A stretch of DNA of 64,000 nt from Dryas octopetala (lineage: Eukaryota > Streptophyta > Magnoliopsida > Rosales > Rosaceae), in NCBI GenBank assembly GCA_963921425.1, contig OY992839.1, positions 17,964,910-18,028,909 on the forward strand. The letters are read 5' to 3'. Under the pieces are notes generated by a model that saw nothing but the letters and a program-made list of their open reading frames with translations, was not told the DNA's origin and searched no databases. Positions 11,511 through 22,535 of this stretch are shown piece after piece (the first letter of the stretch is position 1; each line of letters begins with the position of its first letter). A program made the translations under genes and the position numbers.

Positions 11511-14500
11511 ATGGCTTCACCAAATTCTTCTCTTGATTCGGAGGAATTCTCAAGAAAGCTCCACAAAGTTGTTGATGAATGCAAGACTTATATGGATGCC
11601 TTCTATGCTCCAATCGCTCCTAATTCCGGTAAATGCTTTCTTGGCCCTTACTTTGCCACTTCCTTACCAACCAACATAAATGAGGTACTTAAGAGTTACC
11701 GGGAGGATGACCCATTGTGGCTTAGAGGCCCGATTGAATGGAAAAATTGGGAGAAATGTAAACCTATCAAAAATTGGCCAACCCCCTCTAAGGTTGACAA
11801 ACCGGCCAAAGTGCCCCCTAAGGGCTCTAGCATGACCAACCCACTTAGTGAGTCTAGCTCTCCCAATATGTCATGGAATGCATGGTATGAGCGGTTTGAA
11901 CCCATTCTTAGGGATCAATGGCATCAACGTGGTCTCCATGACCCCTTGACCCTTTGTTACAAAGGTGAATTTCATTGTGACCGTTTTTTGATCGGGGCTG
12001 CTCTATGTTTTTGGTCGGCCTCTTCTAACACTATGCGACTTCAATTTGGCATGCTTTCTCCTACTTTACTTGATTTGGCCGCCATTGTGGGATTCCGGCC
12101 TCATGGTAAAATTATCCATGCTAAAAACCTTTCGATCGCATGTGCATTTACTCTTGACAATTCCTTGAGCTTTGTGGGTTTTATCAAGCAAAATGCTAAA
12201 TCATCCGGAGAAGTCTCTATGGAAGAACATGTAGCTTTCCTTCATGTGTGGTTGTGCAAGTACATATTTTGCTCGGCCTCTTGCACCATGACCAAGGAAT
12301 TCCAACCTCTAGCCGAGATCCTAGTTGGTGATGACCCGATCGCCCTTGGTCCATTAGTTTTGGCTCATTTATACCGGGGTCTTCAAAAGATAACACATGG
12401 TGAGACCACCTTGGATTACCACACTTCGGGCCCTTTATGGTTGTTTCAATTATGGCTTTAAGTGTACTTCCCGGAGGCTCGCCCATTTCGTACCAAGTTT
12501 TCGCCAAACCGAGTGCTAGGTGAGAGCATACTTCCACTCACACCCACTAAGAAGCGGACGGTGGAAGAGTATTTTACTTACTTTTACAACTTATCCACAT
12601 TCTCACCGGCCAACTTCTCCACTTGTTTAGATCGGAGCTACCCATCCTTCCTCAAACTTGCACTAAATTCTTTGTATAATGATGATAGAAGAAAAAGTGA
12701 GCACAAGGATCTTTGGACTAGCATTTTACTTGGGCGTGATCTATACTATGGATTTGTCCTTGGTAGTCCGCCCAATTACACGTGTGGAGGTGAGCTTTAT
12801 TGGACCCCGGCCGTGGGCCGCCAATTTGGCTTTAGACAAGCCATTCCGTTACCAAACATATATTCCCCAAACTTACATGAGGTTTGGCGAGCTGAACTCA
12901 GTGATGGATCGATGGACCGATTGATTTCCAACAACAATGGCCTTTTGGATAACTTTGAAGTGCCGTTTCGAGATGTTGACTTTAGTGCGTCGTCCGAGTT
13001 TACCTCTTGGTGGGTAGACTTCACAAAATCATGGTTTAGCAGCCTGGCCAAAGATAAGGCCGATATTGTATTTGCCTTTTGCCCGGTGTCGGCCAACTAC
13101 AAGAAAACAACCAAATCCAAGCCCTCCAAGGCAACCAACAAGGACCAGACTTCAGGTATGCATTCTTCCCACTTTTCTATTTTCTCTTTTTCTTCCCTTA
13201 TATCTTGTTGACAATTCTAACCGTTTTCTTGTCTTGATAGGTTCTACTAGAAGGGGGAATAATGAGGTTGGAGCGGATAAAGTAAGAAGAGCCACAGATG
13301 ACATCCATTCCGGCCAGGCTAGCCATGACTCACAAGAAGTCCAAGGTAGGCCGACTTACCCATATATGGTGTTTTTTTTTTTTTTTTTTTTTTTTTACAG
13401 ATGACATCCATTCCATCTTTTGCTTGCTCTAGGTACTTGGCCGATCAAAGATGTTCCAATCCTTCCGCCACCCAAAGGAAGATTCAAAATGGCGGCAACT
13501 AAACGCAAAATTCTCACCCAAGGTTAGTCTCTTGTCCATTGATTTTTCCACTATTCATGGTATCAAGCTTTTCTAACCTTGGTTGGCCTTCTCTTTGCAG
13601 ATCAAGTGAGCGATCAAGAGGAATTGTACGACCAAGCTCCTACCAAGAAACCCAAGAAATCCGTCCGCCAAGTTTGTTTCTTGACTTTGTTGGCGCATGC
13701 TTGTTTGTTGGCCGTTCTTTATTTATTTAAGTATGACCACCCTTTTTTTTTTTTTTTTTAGAGCCCGAGTTCTTCTGTCACAACTACTCCTCCGACCGAC
13801 AAACACGGCCAAACGGACACTACCGTAGTGATGGAATCTGCTCCTGACGACAGCCCGCCGGTTCAGTTTATCACCTCGCCTGACCCGCGGGTAAGTTGAC
13901 TGAGCTATTTCTTTGAAGTCTATCTTGATTCTTTTGGCTTCAACTAAGTTCATCCCTTGACCATCCTTGATAGGTAGTGAGCCTAGTGATTCAGTTTTCC
14001 GCTCGTTTAAGTTCTACCTCTTCTGAGGCTCTGATTGAGGAGACGAGCACATCGGGCCATGTCCCTACTCACACCGAGACCATAACTGTTGATGCACCAG
14101 TTACTGATACCGCTAGCTCTCCCGGCCATGTAGAGGTAAGTCCTATAATTGTACTTTTATCCTTTGTTCACACTTATGCTCTGTCACCTTATTTTTTTTT
14201 GATATTGTATTATAGGACTATACTATTGATCGAGATGCTCCCTTTCAGGCCGATGGTGGCCAACCTATGATGGCATCTTTGCCTCACTCAGGTCATTCCG
14301 AGGTAGGATCCTCTATTCCTATTGGCCGCGTGGTGAGCTTTTGCTTTTCTTATCAACTTTTAGAAAAACGTTTCTCAAAAAACACCTTTTTACCTTTCAG
14401 GTGGCCGCGGGTCAGAATGATGTCTCCACCATCATCGATTCCGGCCTATCTGCTCAACCTCATGATGTAAGTTGTCGAACTCAAAGTTCTTACAACCTAC

Positions 14501-15185
14501 TTAGTTAGCACGTATTCTGACCTATCCTCCTTTGGTGTAGGGTTCTGCATGTTCGAGTGATGATATTTGGAAGGGGGTCGATGATCTCCTTGTAGCCACT
14601 TCTGTTCCCATGGCCTCTTCCATCACACCTACTTCTACTGGTGTTCAGTCTCCTGACCTCTATGCCACATTCCGAGATCTGTTCGATCGGGAGCCTAGGG
14701 CCATGGTTGGCGAGGCTTACCAAAAGAGCCTTCACACATCTCTTAGGCAGTTGGCTGAGGCTGGTGCATTGGAGTCTACCACCGCGACTATGGTTGAGCA
14801 GATGATGCCTGCTTTCCGGTCTGCTCTAGACCGATACTTAGGTATTTCTAGTCGCCTTGAGGCAGGACAACGACTTCCCGCTCAGATCCAGATTGTTCGA
14901 GGTGAATTAGAGGAGAAGTACAAGAAGAAACAAGAGCGGTGTCTCCGTCGGCAGGAGTTGATGGACAAAAAGAGAGAGATTGAGCTCGAGTTGACTGAGT
15001 TAGCAGCCGAGGAGGATAGAGAGTCCCAAGGGATCCAGCCATGCATTTCCAGGCTTAAGAGTCTTGCCGGGGAACAAGCCTCTTTTCAGGGACTTGAGGG
15101 AGAGCACGCGACTGCCGAGGCTTCGGTTCGCTATCTGTTGCAGCTGATTAGTACTGCAGTCCTTGGGCTTTTTTGCCCGGTTTAG
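11511..15185 (+). pseudogene. Antisense plant-mobile-domain (PMD, aminotransferase-like) gene inside the Tat element, nine exons, one internal stop
   Basis: The start ATG at 11511 has a good context (caccATGGCT). Exons I can define by GT-AG and phase are 11511-13155, 13241-13345, 13433-13522, 13601-13671, 13762-13890, 13974-14135, 14216-14302, 14401-14466 and 14541-15185. They sum to exactly 3000 bases, 999 sense codons plus TAG. The one defect is a TAA at 12459-12461 in exon 1. Exon 1 resembles the PMD fold (PF10536), with WYERFEPILRDQWHQRGLHD, then CFWSASSNTMRLQFGMLSPT and LLDLAAIVGFRPHG. The middle exons are Ser/Thr/Pro-rich. The last exon is a charged coiled-coil around LEEKYKKKQERCLRRQELMD. 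PMD reading frames opposite to pol near the 3' LTR are known in Tat elements. The gene converges with pol, with 239 bases between the stops. Its own role is not established. An alternative donor for exon 7 exists at 14333. Confidence 0.82.
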
Positions 15186-15424
15186 ATCTTTTCTCATTCA
15201 TGTAGCTTTCGGCCCCTTTTGTGATGTATTTTTGGCCGCATTTTGTTAGCTTTTATTTACATTCTAGGCCATTTTAGATATTTCATGTTTGGCAGGCTGA
15301 TTCTGGCGAACTTTGGGATATTAGGCAATTCTTGGCCCTATTTTATTTTTATTTTTTTGTGATTTCGACCGTCCCATGATATATGTGCACTCCGGTTGAC
15401 CTTGGCAATTCAAATTTATTTTTA
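15186..15424. other. Intergenic stretch between converging PMD gene and pol
   Basis: About 239 bases between the plus-strand TAG and the minus-strand pol stop. It is T-rich on the plus strand (tattttatttttattttttt near 15340), which could serve transcript ends on either strand. No other feature is visible. Confidence 0.45.
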
Positions 15425-18400
15425 TTATTCATTTCCTCTCTCCATCAATTCCCACGCTGTCGGGTAATATTTCTTCAAGTATCGGCCATTGATCGGGGCA
15501 TCATGAAGTTGACCGTCATAATCTTTCAAATGATATGCCCCCTTTCCCAACACCTTGTCCACGAAAAATGGTCCCTTCCAAGTGGGTGACCATTTTCCAA
15601 ATTTCCGGTCATGCACACCAAGAGGTAAGATAGTTTTCCAAACCCAATCGCCCTCTCCAAAGCTCTTGGCCTTTGTTTTCTTATCATACGCTCTCGCCAC
15701 TGCTTGTTTTTGAATTTTCAAGTTATCCAAGACTTTCAATCTCGATTCATCCAACTCTTCGAGCTCTTGAACCATGGCTTGGGTGTACTCATCCGGTGTT
15801 AAACTTTCTTGGAGGGCGACCCGTAAGGATTTGACTGCCATCTCCATAGGTAAAACTGCATCATGCCCATATGTTAAAGCAAATGGTGTTGTTCCTGTTC
15901 CCGATCTCCTTGACGTTCGATATGCCCACAAGGTCTCAGACAAAATTTCGTGCCATTTCTTTGGCTTGTCCGTTATAGCTTTTTGAATGATATTCTTGAT
16001 AACCTTATTGCTGGCCTCTGCTTGGCCATTGGCTTGGGCGTAATATGGGGTGGACTGATACAACTTAATCCCATTATTTTCCATGAATGCCTTGACATCC
16101 GCCCCAATGAAATATTTTGTCCGATCAGCAGTAATGGATTCGGGCAAGCCGAAACGGTGAATGATGTTTTCTTTCACAAATTGAATAACCTCCACTTGAG
16201 ATACCTTCTTCAAAGGCATAGCCTCGACCCACTTAGTGAAGTAGTCGGTGGCCACTAAGATATAAGAATGGCCCTTGCTTGACGATGGGTGAATCTCTCC
16301 GATCACATCCATAGCCCAACCTCTAAACGGCCAAGCCTTGATTATGGGGTTCAAGGTTGAAGCGGGCACATGCTGGACCGGACCATGCCTCTGGCAAGGC
16401 TGGCATCCTTTTGCGTAAGTGATACAATCTTTTAGAATAGTTGGCCAATAATAGCCATGTCTTCTAATTAACCACCTCATCTTGATTCCGGGTTGGTGAG
16501 CACTGCATGCTCCATCATGGACTTCAATTCTTACTTGCATGGCCTCCTTCTTTCCTAAGCACCTCAGAAGCAAGTCGTTAAACCCTTTTCTATATAATTC
16601 ATCATTCATAATCACATAGTTTCTTGCTTGAAGTCTTATCCGTCGATTGTGCTTGTCGGTTGGACGTCTAAGGTATTGAAGAAGAGGATGACGCCAATCT
16701 TCTGAGGTAACGTTTGACGGTATCGCTCCAATCAACAAACCCCTTTCTTCGACTGAAGGTAAGGATCTTCTTTTTACTTTAAAGAATCTCTCGGCCAACC
16801 CCTCAGATAGGTGCACGCCGGATGCAAGTTGGACCAATTCATTGGCCTCCCAATTCAAGTCTCGAGGCACATGCTCTATGCTAACTTCATCGAAGTCCTC
16901 CATTAATTGCATGGCCATTTCGCGGTATTCCAACAACACCGTGCTATAACAATTGTACTCCCCGGTTAACTGCTTGATGACTAACATGGAGTCACCCATG
17001 ATTGTTACGTTGGTTGCCCCCAGTTCTCTCAAAATTTCTAGGCCGATAATTAATGCCTCATATTCAGCTTGATTATTTAAACATGTGAAATCCAATTGGA
17101 AGACATATTGTGCTCTGAAACTTCCTGGGGAAATAAGCACAATTCTGGCCCCAGATGCGGCCGTGGTACTCGACCCATCAAAGTATAACTTCCATGGAAT
17201 CAAAAAGTGCGATGCTATCTCAAACGACTCCATGTTTTCTATTTCAACGCTAGAGTGGGCAGCCAAAAAATCAGCCAAAGCTTGACCCTTGACCGATTGC
17301 TGGCCCGCTGGTAAGTTGCCCCAGCGTTCTTAAGGCCAAAAGGCATTACCACCCATTCGAATAACCCGGTTGCTCCCGGGCACCTAAATGCTGTCTTATG
17401 GACGTCGTCCTCTGCTATGTATATTTGATTGTAACTTGAGTAACCATCCATAAATGACAAAATTTCATGTTTGGCTGCTCCATCAACAAGGAGATCCGCC
17501 ACAGGCATAGGATATTCATCTTTAGGAGTTGCAAGATTCAAATTTCGAAAGTCAACACAAACTCTTATTTTGCCATTCTTTTTTATTACAGGAACAATGT
17601 TAGAAAGCCACTTTGCATAAATTGCTGGACGAATGAACTTGGCTTCTACAAGCTTTTATATTTCTTCTTTCACCCTAAGTTCTACTTCTTTAGACATTCG
17701 TCGGGGTGGTTGTTGGAATGGCTTAAATTCTTCTTTGATCGGGAGACGATGTTCCACTAGCTCGCGATCGAGTCCGGGCATCTCAGTATAATTCCACGCA
17801 AAGAAATCCTTGAACTCCTTCAGAAGTGACTCAATCTCGACTCTTAGCGATGGTTCCATCAAGCCGCTGATGTAAACCGGCCTATGTTCTTCAGCCGTTC
17901 CCAAGTTTACTTCGTTCAAAGGGTCTTGGACTTCAGCCTTAGAGTCATCAAACTTAGTCGGCGCTGGATCCAATTCTTCGATCTCTAAGAGGTCCTCTTC
18001 AGGCCCTTCTCTTAAACACTCGATGAGATTGATCTCATCCTCATCTATCCAGGCCGTTTCTTCGGCCAAGTACGTTGATCATCTCTCCAACGCTTCATCA
18101 ATAGTTTCTTTATTTTTGTCCGTCATTGGATATGGATATTGTTGCAAAAAAGTCGGCCAAAGATGGTCGTTCATCTTCAATCTTGACTTCCCCTTTCTCG
18201 ATTCCAACCAATTCATTGGCCGTTATCTCCAAAGGCTTTGTAGTCTTAGTTCCATCCACCAAAGTTTGGAAGGTGACCCTTTCCTCATATAACTCCGCAT
18301 CAACAAAGTTGGCGGAAGCTGGGAAAGGCCGTGTATCGGCCGATATAACGTCAAGTGTATTGTCCTCATTCCAAAGAACTAGTAACTGGTGCAAAGAAGA

Positions 18401-19870
18401 TGGGATGCACCAACTACCATTGATCCAATCTCGACCAAGGAGTACGTTGTATTAGGAGTTCGAATTAACTACAAGGAAAGTAGTGTTTCTTCTTTTCTTC
18501 CCCACCACTACTTCTAAAGAAATTGCTCCCAAAATCTCCTCATCATCCCCTACAAAAGAGCTTATCCTCACTTTTGTTGGACGCAGGTCGTGTTGAGTTT
18601 TCTTCAGCTTTTTTAAGGTTGATAAAGGCAAAATATTAGCGGCAGCTCCATTATCCACAAATACCTTATTCATTGGCATTCCTTCAATGTGTGCACGAAT
18701 GTATAATGCCCTTACTTGCTTGGCCATTGCTTCTGTTGGTCGACCAAGGCATGCTCTCAGTTGGTTGCTAAGGTTGTCATTATGTTCTTTGAGGCATGCA
18801 AACCGCTCATCATTATTCTCCTCTTGGTTTGCTACCTCCTCATCAATTTCTGCCCAAGCCTCTTCTTCAGCTATAACATCACCCTCCAATTGGGCCACTT
18901 GTTCTGGCCTTGCTTCGAATTCCAAAGGTAATGTGATAATCATGCCACATTCTGATGACCCTTGTGTTCCGGAATCATAAGTAATCTTCCCAGAAGGCGA
19001 TATCTTCATTCGGGGCTTCTTCTCCCCTTCCTTGTCATTACTTTCTTCTTCTCCGACCCCTTCTTCATCATATTCCTCATCGTACTCGTCGTCCAAGTAG
19101 TCATCATCTCCGCCTTCATATTCCATGTCTTGGTTAGGTTCGGCCTCCTTCTCCTCTTCCTCTTTGATAAGGTCTTTGTTCTCTTCTGTCAGCAGATCAG
19201 AACTTGGTGGAATAACCACAGAGGGAATGAGGGAATCAACCTTAACTTGGTTGACCTCCTTTTCAGGAGTTAAAACTGTTTCTCGGTTAACTTCACTTTC
19301 AGATGGTTCGACCATAGATTGGTCAGTTTCAACTTCAGAAGCTTCGACCATTTGTTGGTCTATTGTAATTCTAGAAACCTCATTCATAGGTTGATCGGCG
19401 TCAACTTTGTTAATTACGATTTTCTTCTTTCTGGTCTCGAATGCACCGGTCAAGTGAGCTTCAAGCATGCTTATTACTTCCCCTTTCTCATCTGGTATGA
19501 CCAAAACCTTGGTCCCTTCGACCATCCTCTGGACCTTAGGCAACACAATCGCATTACCCTCGGTTGAACCATCATTCTTTAGGAGCTTGACTTCTCCTCT
19601 TCTCAATTTCTCCCTTAGGTCAGAACCTCTCCTAAGTTGAGCCTCCCATTGCTCAATCCAAGCTTCTTCTTCTCGACATGATTGAGCGTATTGCCTTTGA
19701 ACACGCCGAGTTTGGGTTCTTGACAATGGAATCATAACTCCATATTTTCCTTTCTTATACCATAGATTAGGCTCGGCCGGAGTGGGTTTAAAAGTGTTCT
19801 TGCCTGGTTTCGGCATAGTAACATGAGACACGTCTCGCTTTTGGCCGTCGGCCACTGATACCAAAGGCTT
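15425..19870 (-). pseudogene. Tat pol: protease, truncated reverse transcriptase, RNase H, integrase
   Basis: In order on the minus strand: an acidic linker and protease with VFVDNGAAANILPLSTLKKL near 18650 and YNVLLGRDW after a stop near 18452. Next comes the reverse-transcriptase start (KWLSNIVPVIKKNGKIRVCV, YPMPVADLLVDGA, FEWVVMPFGLKNAGATYQ). At about 17,310 the frame jumps from GATYQ to a segment just before QALADFLAAH, so the YxDD box, thumb and first RNase H are gone. The following RNase H has FDGS, NNQAEYEAL and GDSMLVIKQ and matches the extra RNase H of Tat elements. Integrase has its His/Cys motif ending GCQPCQ, the catalytic acids in WAMDVIGE, ITADRT and NGQAEASNK, and a C-terminal domain. 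Stops occur near 17656, 18110 and 18452. The last 617 codons are open. Confidence 0.9.
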
Positions 19871-22404
19871 CTTTCCTTTCTTTCATATGGCTTGGAAAGA
19901 TCTTCTGCCACATTATCATATCGGAGTGTCCTATGGTAAGGCCGTTTGTACGGCCTACGGTAATTATTCTCATAACTCCGTCTTGGTTCATCTCCCAGCA
20001 CAAGCTTTCTCCTTGGGCTACGAAGTGGGTAGCTATTAGGTAGAGCCATGTCCTCCACTTTTCCTTTGCCTTTATCTCTAAGTTGGAAACCAACTGGTTT
20101 CCTCTCAACATAATCATCAAAGTCAAGGCGACGTTTAGCCTTACTATCTGGCTCAATTCTTCTTCTAGGGCTATGAGGACCATAATTTTCAGGTGGTGAC
20201 ATTTCAATCAACTTACTCTTGCCTTTGTCTTTAGGATGATGCTCGACCAACTCCTTCATCTCATGATCTTGGTTAATCTTTTCTTGCCCTTTGTCTTTTG
20301 GCTGAACTATGATTGACTCAATTTCATTGCAATCTTGAGTCGGCAAGGACACATTTGAAACCTTGGCCTCCACCCCTTTTTCTACCCTGAAAGCTTCGAG
20401 CGCCACTTCACGTTGGCACCTACTGCATAGCACGATTCCTTTTATTGGAGCCGATTTCTCTTCCAGCCGAATTGTTACCTTTTCAATCGGCCGATATTCC
20501 TGCCTCTGGGTTTGCCCCCCATGCGGTTGTGCTAGTCTATGCTTTCCCTCTCCGACCTTTTTCTCTCTTCCTCGATCGGAATCTAGAATATGTAAGTTGA
20601 CCATGTTAACCTGCATCTTGGGGAAAGGATCTTTCTCAACTCCCATCACGGCCTTTTCTTTCTCTGGGAAGCGTAAGGTTCCCTTGTCAATCAAGTCCTG
20701 CACAATATTCCGAAAGACAACGCAATTGGCGGTCGAGCGAGTCTTCGCAATATGCCATTTACAGTAGGTTCGATCTTTCAGTTCATTGGCCGGTGGTATT
20801 GCTTGGCCATTGGTCAGCTTGATAAGCTTCTCGGCCAATAGTTGATCGAATATTTGTTCACCCTTTGATAAATCAAAGGTAAATGCTCTAGTGGCGGATC
20901 CTTTCTGCTTGGAAGAAAAACTCACTTGTTGCACGTTTTGATCTTTGGACGCCTTCACCAAGGCCTTGCATACATGAGGCTTGGAAATCATAATCTCAGC
21001 CGCATTGACCTCGGCTGATTCTTCATCCGATTCAACTTCCACTTCCTCGAGCTCTTCTTCCATCTCCACCATTTGAACACTTGACTTATTTTTGTTCCAT
21101 GCAGCCTTTGCTGCCATTCTTTTCTGGCGTTTTTCCCTTAGAATAGCTTCATATCTATCCACCCTCATGACTAAATCATAAAGATCTCGGAACTCCATCC
21201 CTTCAAACTTCTTCCGAAGTTCCAAAGACAAACCATTCTGGGCTAACTTCACAAATTCGCTTTCGGGCAAAGGGACGGTGCATCTACTTCTTGCAAGCCT
21301 AAATCGAGAGATATACCCTTGAGCGGATTCTTCAGAATTTTGCACCAAATGGGATAAATCAGCCATCGACACTTCTGGTTCGTGACGATAGAATTGTTCA
21401 TGGAAAATTCACTCCATAGTTTGCCAATTTGGAACCGAGTTGACCGGCAAACTAACATACCAGGTGAAAGCAGCTCCCGTGAGTGAGTTGGGAAACATCT
21501 TAAGTTTCAGATTATCATTGTTTGCAGCTTCAGCACATTGGGCCGTGAATCGGCCTATGTGTTCAATAGAGGATTGATAATCTTGACCGGAGAACAAAGT
21601 GAAATCAGGAACTCTAAAACCTCTAGGGTATTCCGTTTGGTCCACAAAGTCAGGGTAAGATCTTCGGTATACTGGTCGGATTGTTCTCCTAGCTAGAGGT
21701 CCATACATGTCTTGGACGACCATCTCGATCATATTCCTATCAATTCCCACTGGGGCTTGGCCGAGTCCGACCTGAATGCCCCTAGCAAAGTTGTTGACCG
21801 CTTGATGGTTACCCCCCTGGTTTTGGGCCCGGCCATTATTCTGGCCGTTACCATTGCCCCCCAAACCTAGATGAACTCGTGGTTGGTTTGCCAAAGGTGG
21901 CGGTCTATAGGGTTCAGGGATTTGCACTTAATTGGCCACGGGTGGATTCTGGCCCTGACCCCCTTGAAGAGCTTGGATAATGTGTTGTCCAATTTGGATA
22001 CCCATACCAGCAATATTGTTGGCCATCACGTTGTTAGTCCATTCAATCCGGTCTAACGTAGTGTTCACCTGGATAGCCACGGTTTGTAAATGAGTCTGGG
22101 TGACCCGACTTTCCTCCCTCACCAAGTCGATGAGTTGTTGGACATCCTCTATAGTAGCTGGATTCAGCTGGAGTAGAGGGTCGTTTTTCTCTGGTACATC
22201 TTCAATTGTAACTTCACCATATGATCCATCCTGATTCTTTTGGTCCATTCCTTGGTCCACAAAGGTCGGAACGTGATCGTTCCCACTTTGTTGGCCAACT
22301 TGAGGCCTCTTTCCAGAATCGAGGTTGGGATGATTGCTTGGATTCACAACACCGGTCGCCTTGCTAGCGGGTTAGTTGCTTGGGTTGGCTTGATTCTTTG
22401 TCAT
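19732..22404 (-). pseudogene. Tat gag
   Basis: The likely start ATG is at 22404 (MTKNQANPSN), shortly after the primer-binding site, with a stop soon after. The frame then runs with single in-frame stops near 21926 and 21409, each compatible with a one-base change (CAA to TAA, TGG to TGA). The central part has the Tat capsid pattern: PDFTLFSGQDYQSSIEHIGR, FPNSLTGAAFTWYVSLP and YISRFRLARSRCTVPLPESE. The C-terminal part is charged and holds YCKWHIAKTRSTANCVVFRN, a Cys/His cluster of the type found at this place in Tat Gag. The gag frame ends at 19732 and overlaps the pol frame, which begins near 19870. A frameshift or a recoding event would be needed to join them. Confidence 0.85.
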
Positions 22405-22510
22405 TGGATCACGATAAAGAACCGGGTTACGGTAAGGATTCTCCTGATCACGATTTGGAAACGCACGAGTATTAGCAACTATGCAACGTTAGCAAAGACA
22501 ACAAATAAGC

Positions 22511-22529
22511 GGTCCCACCGGGCGTGCCA
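22511..22529 (-). other. Primer-binding site of the Tat element
   Basis: On the minus strand TGGCACGCCCGGTGGGACC begins six bases after the 5' LTR end. TGG pairs with the CCA end of a tRNA, and the ACGCCC-GTGGGACC pattern fits an acceptor and T-stem end. I do not assign the tRNA species. Confidence 0.8.
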
Positions 22530-22535
22530 AAAATA

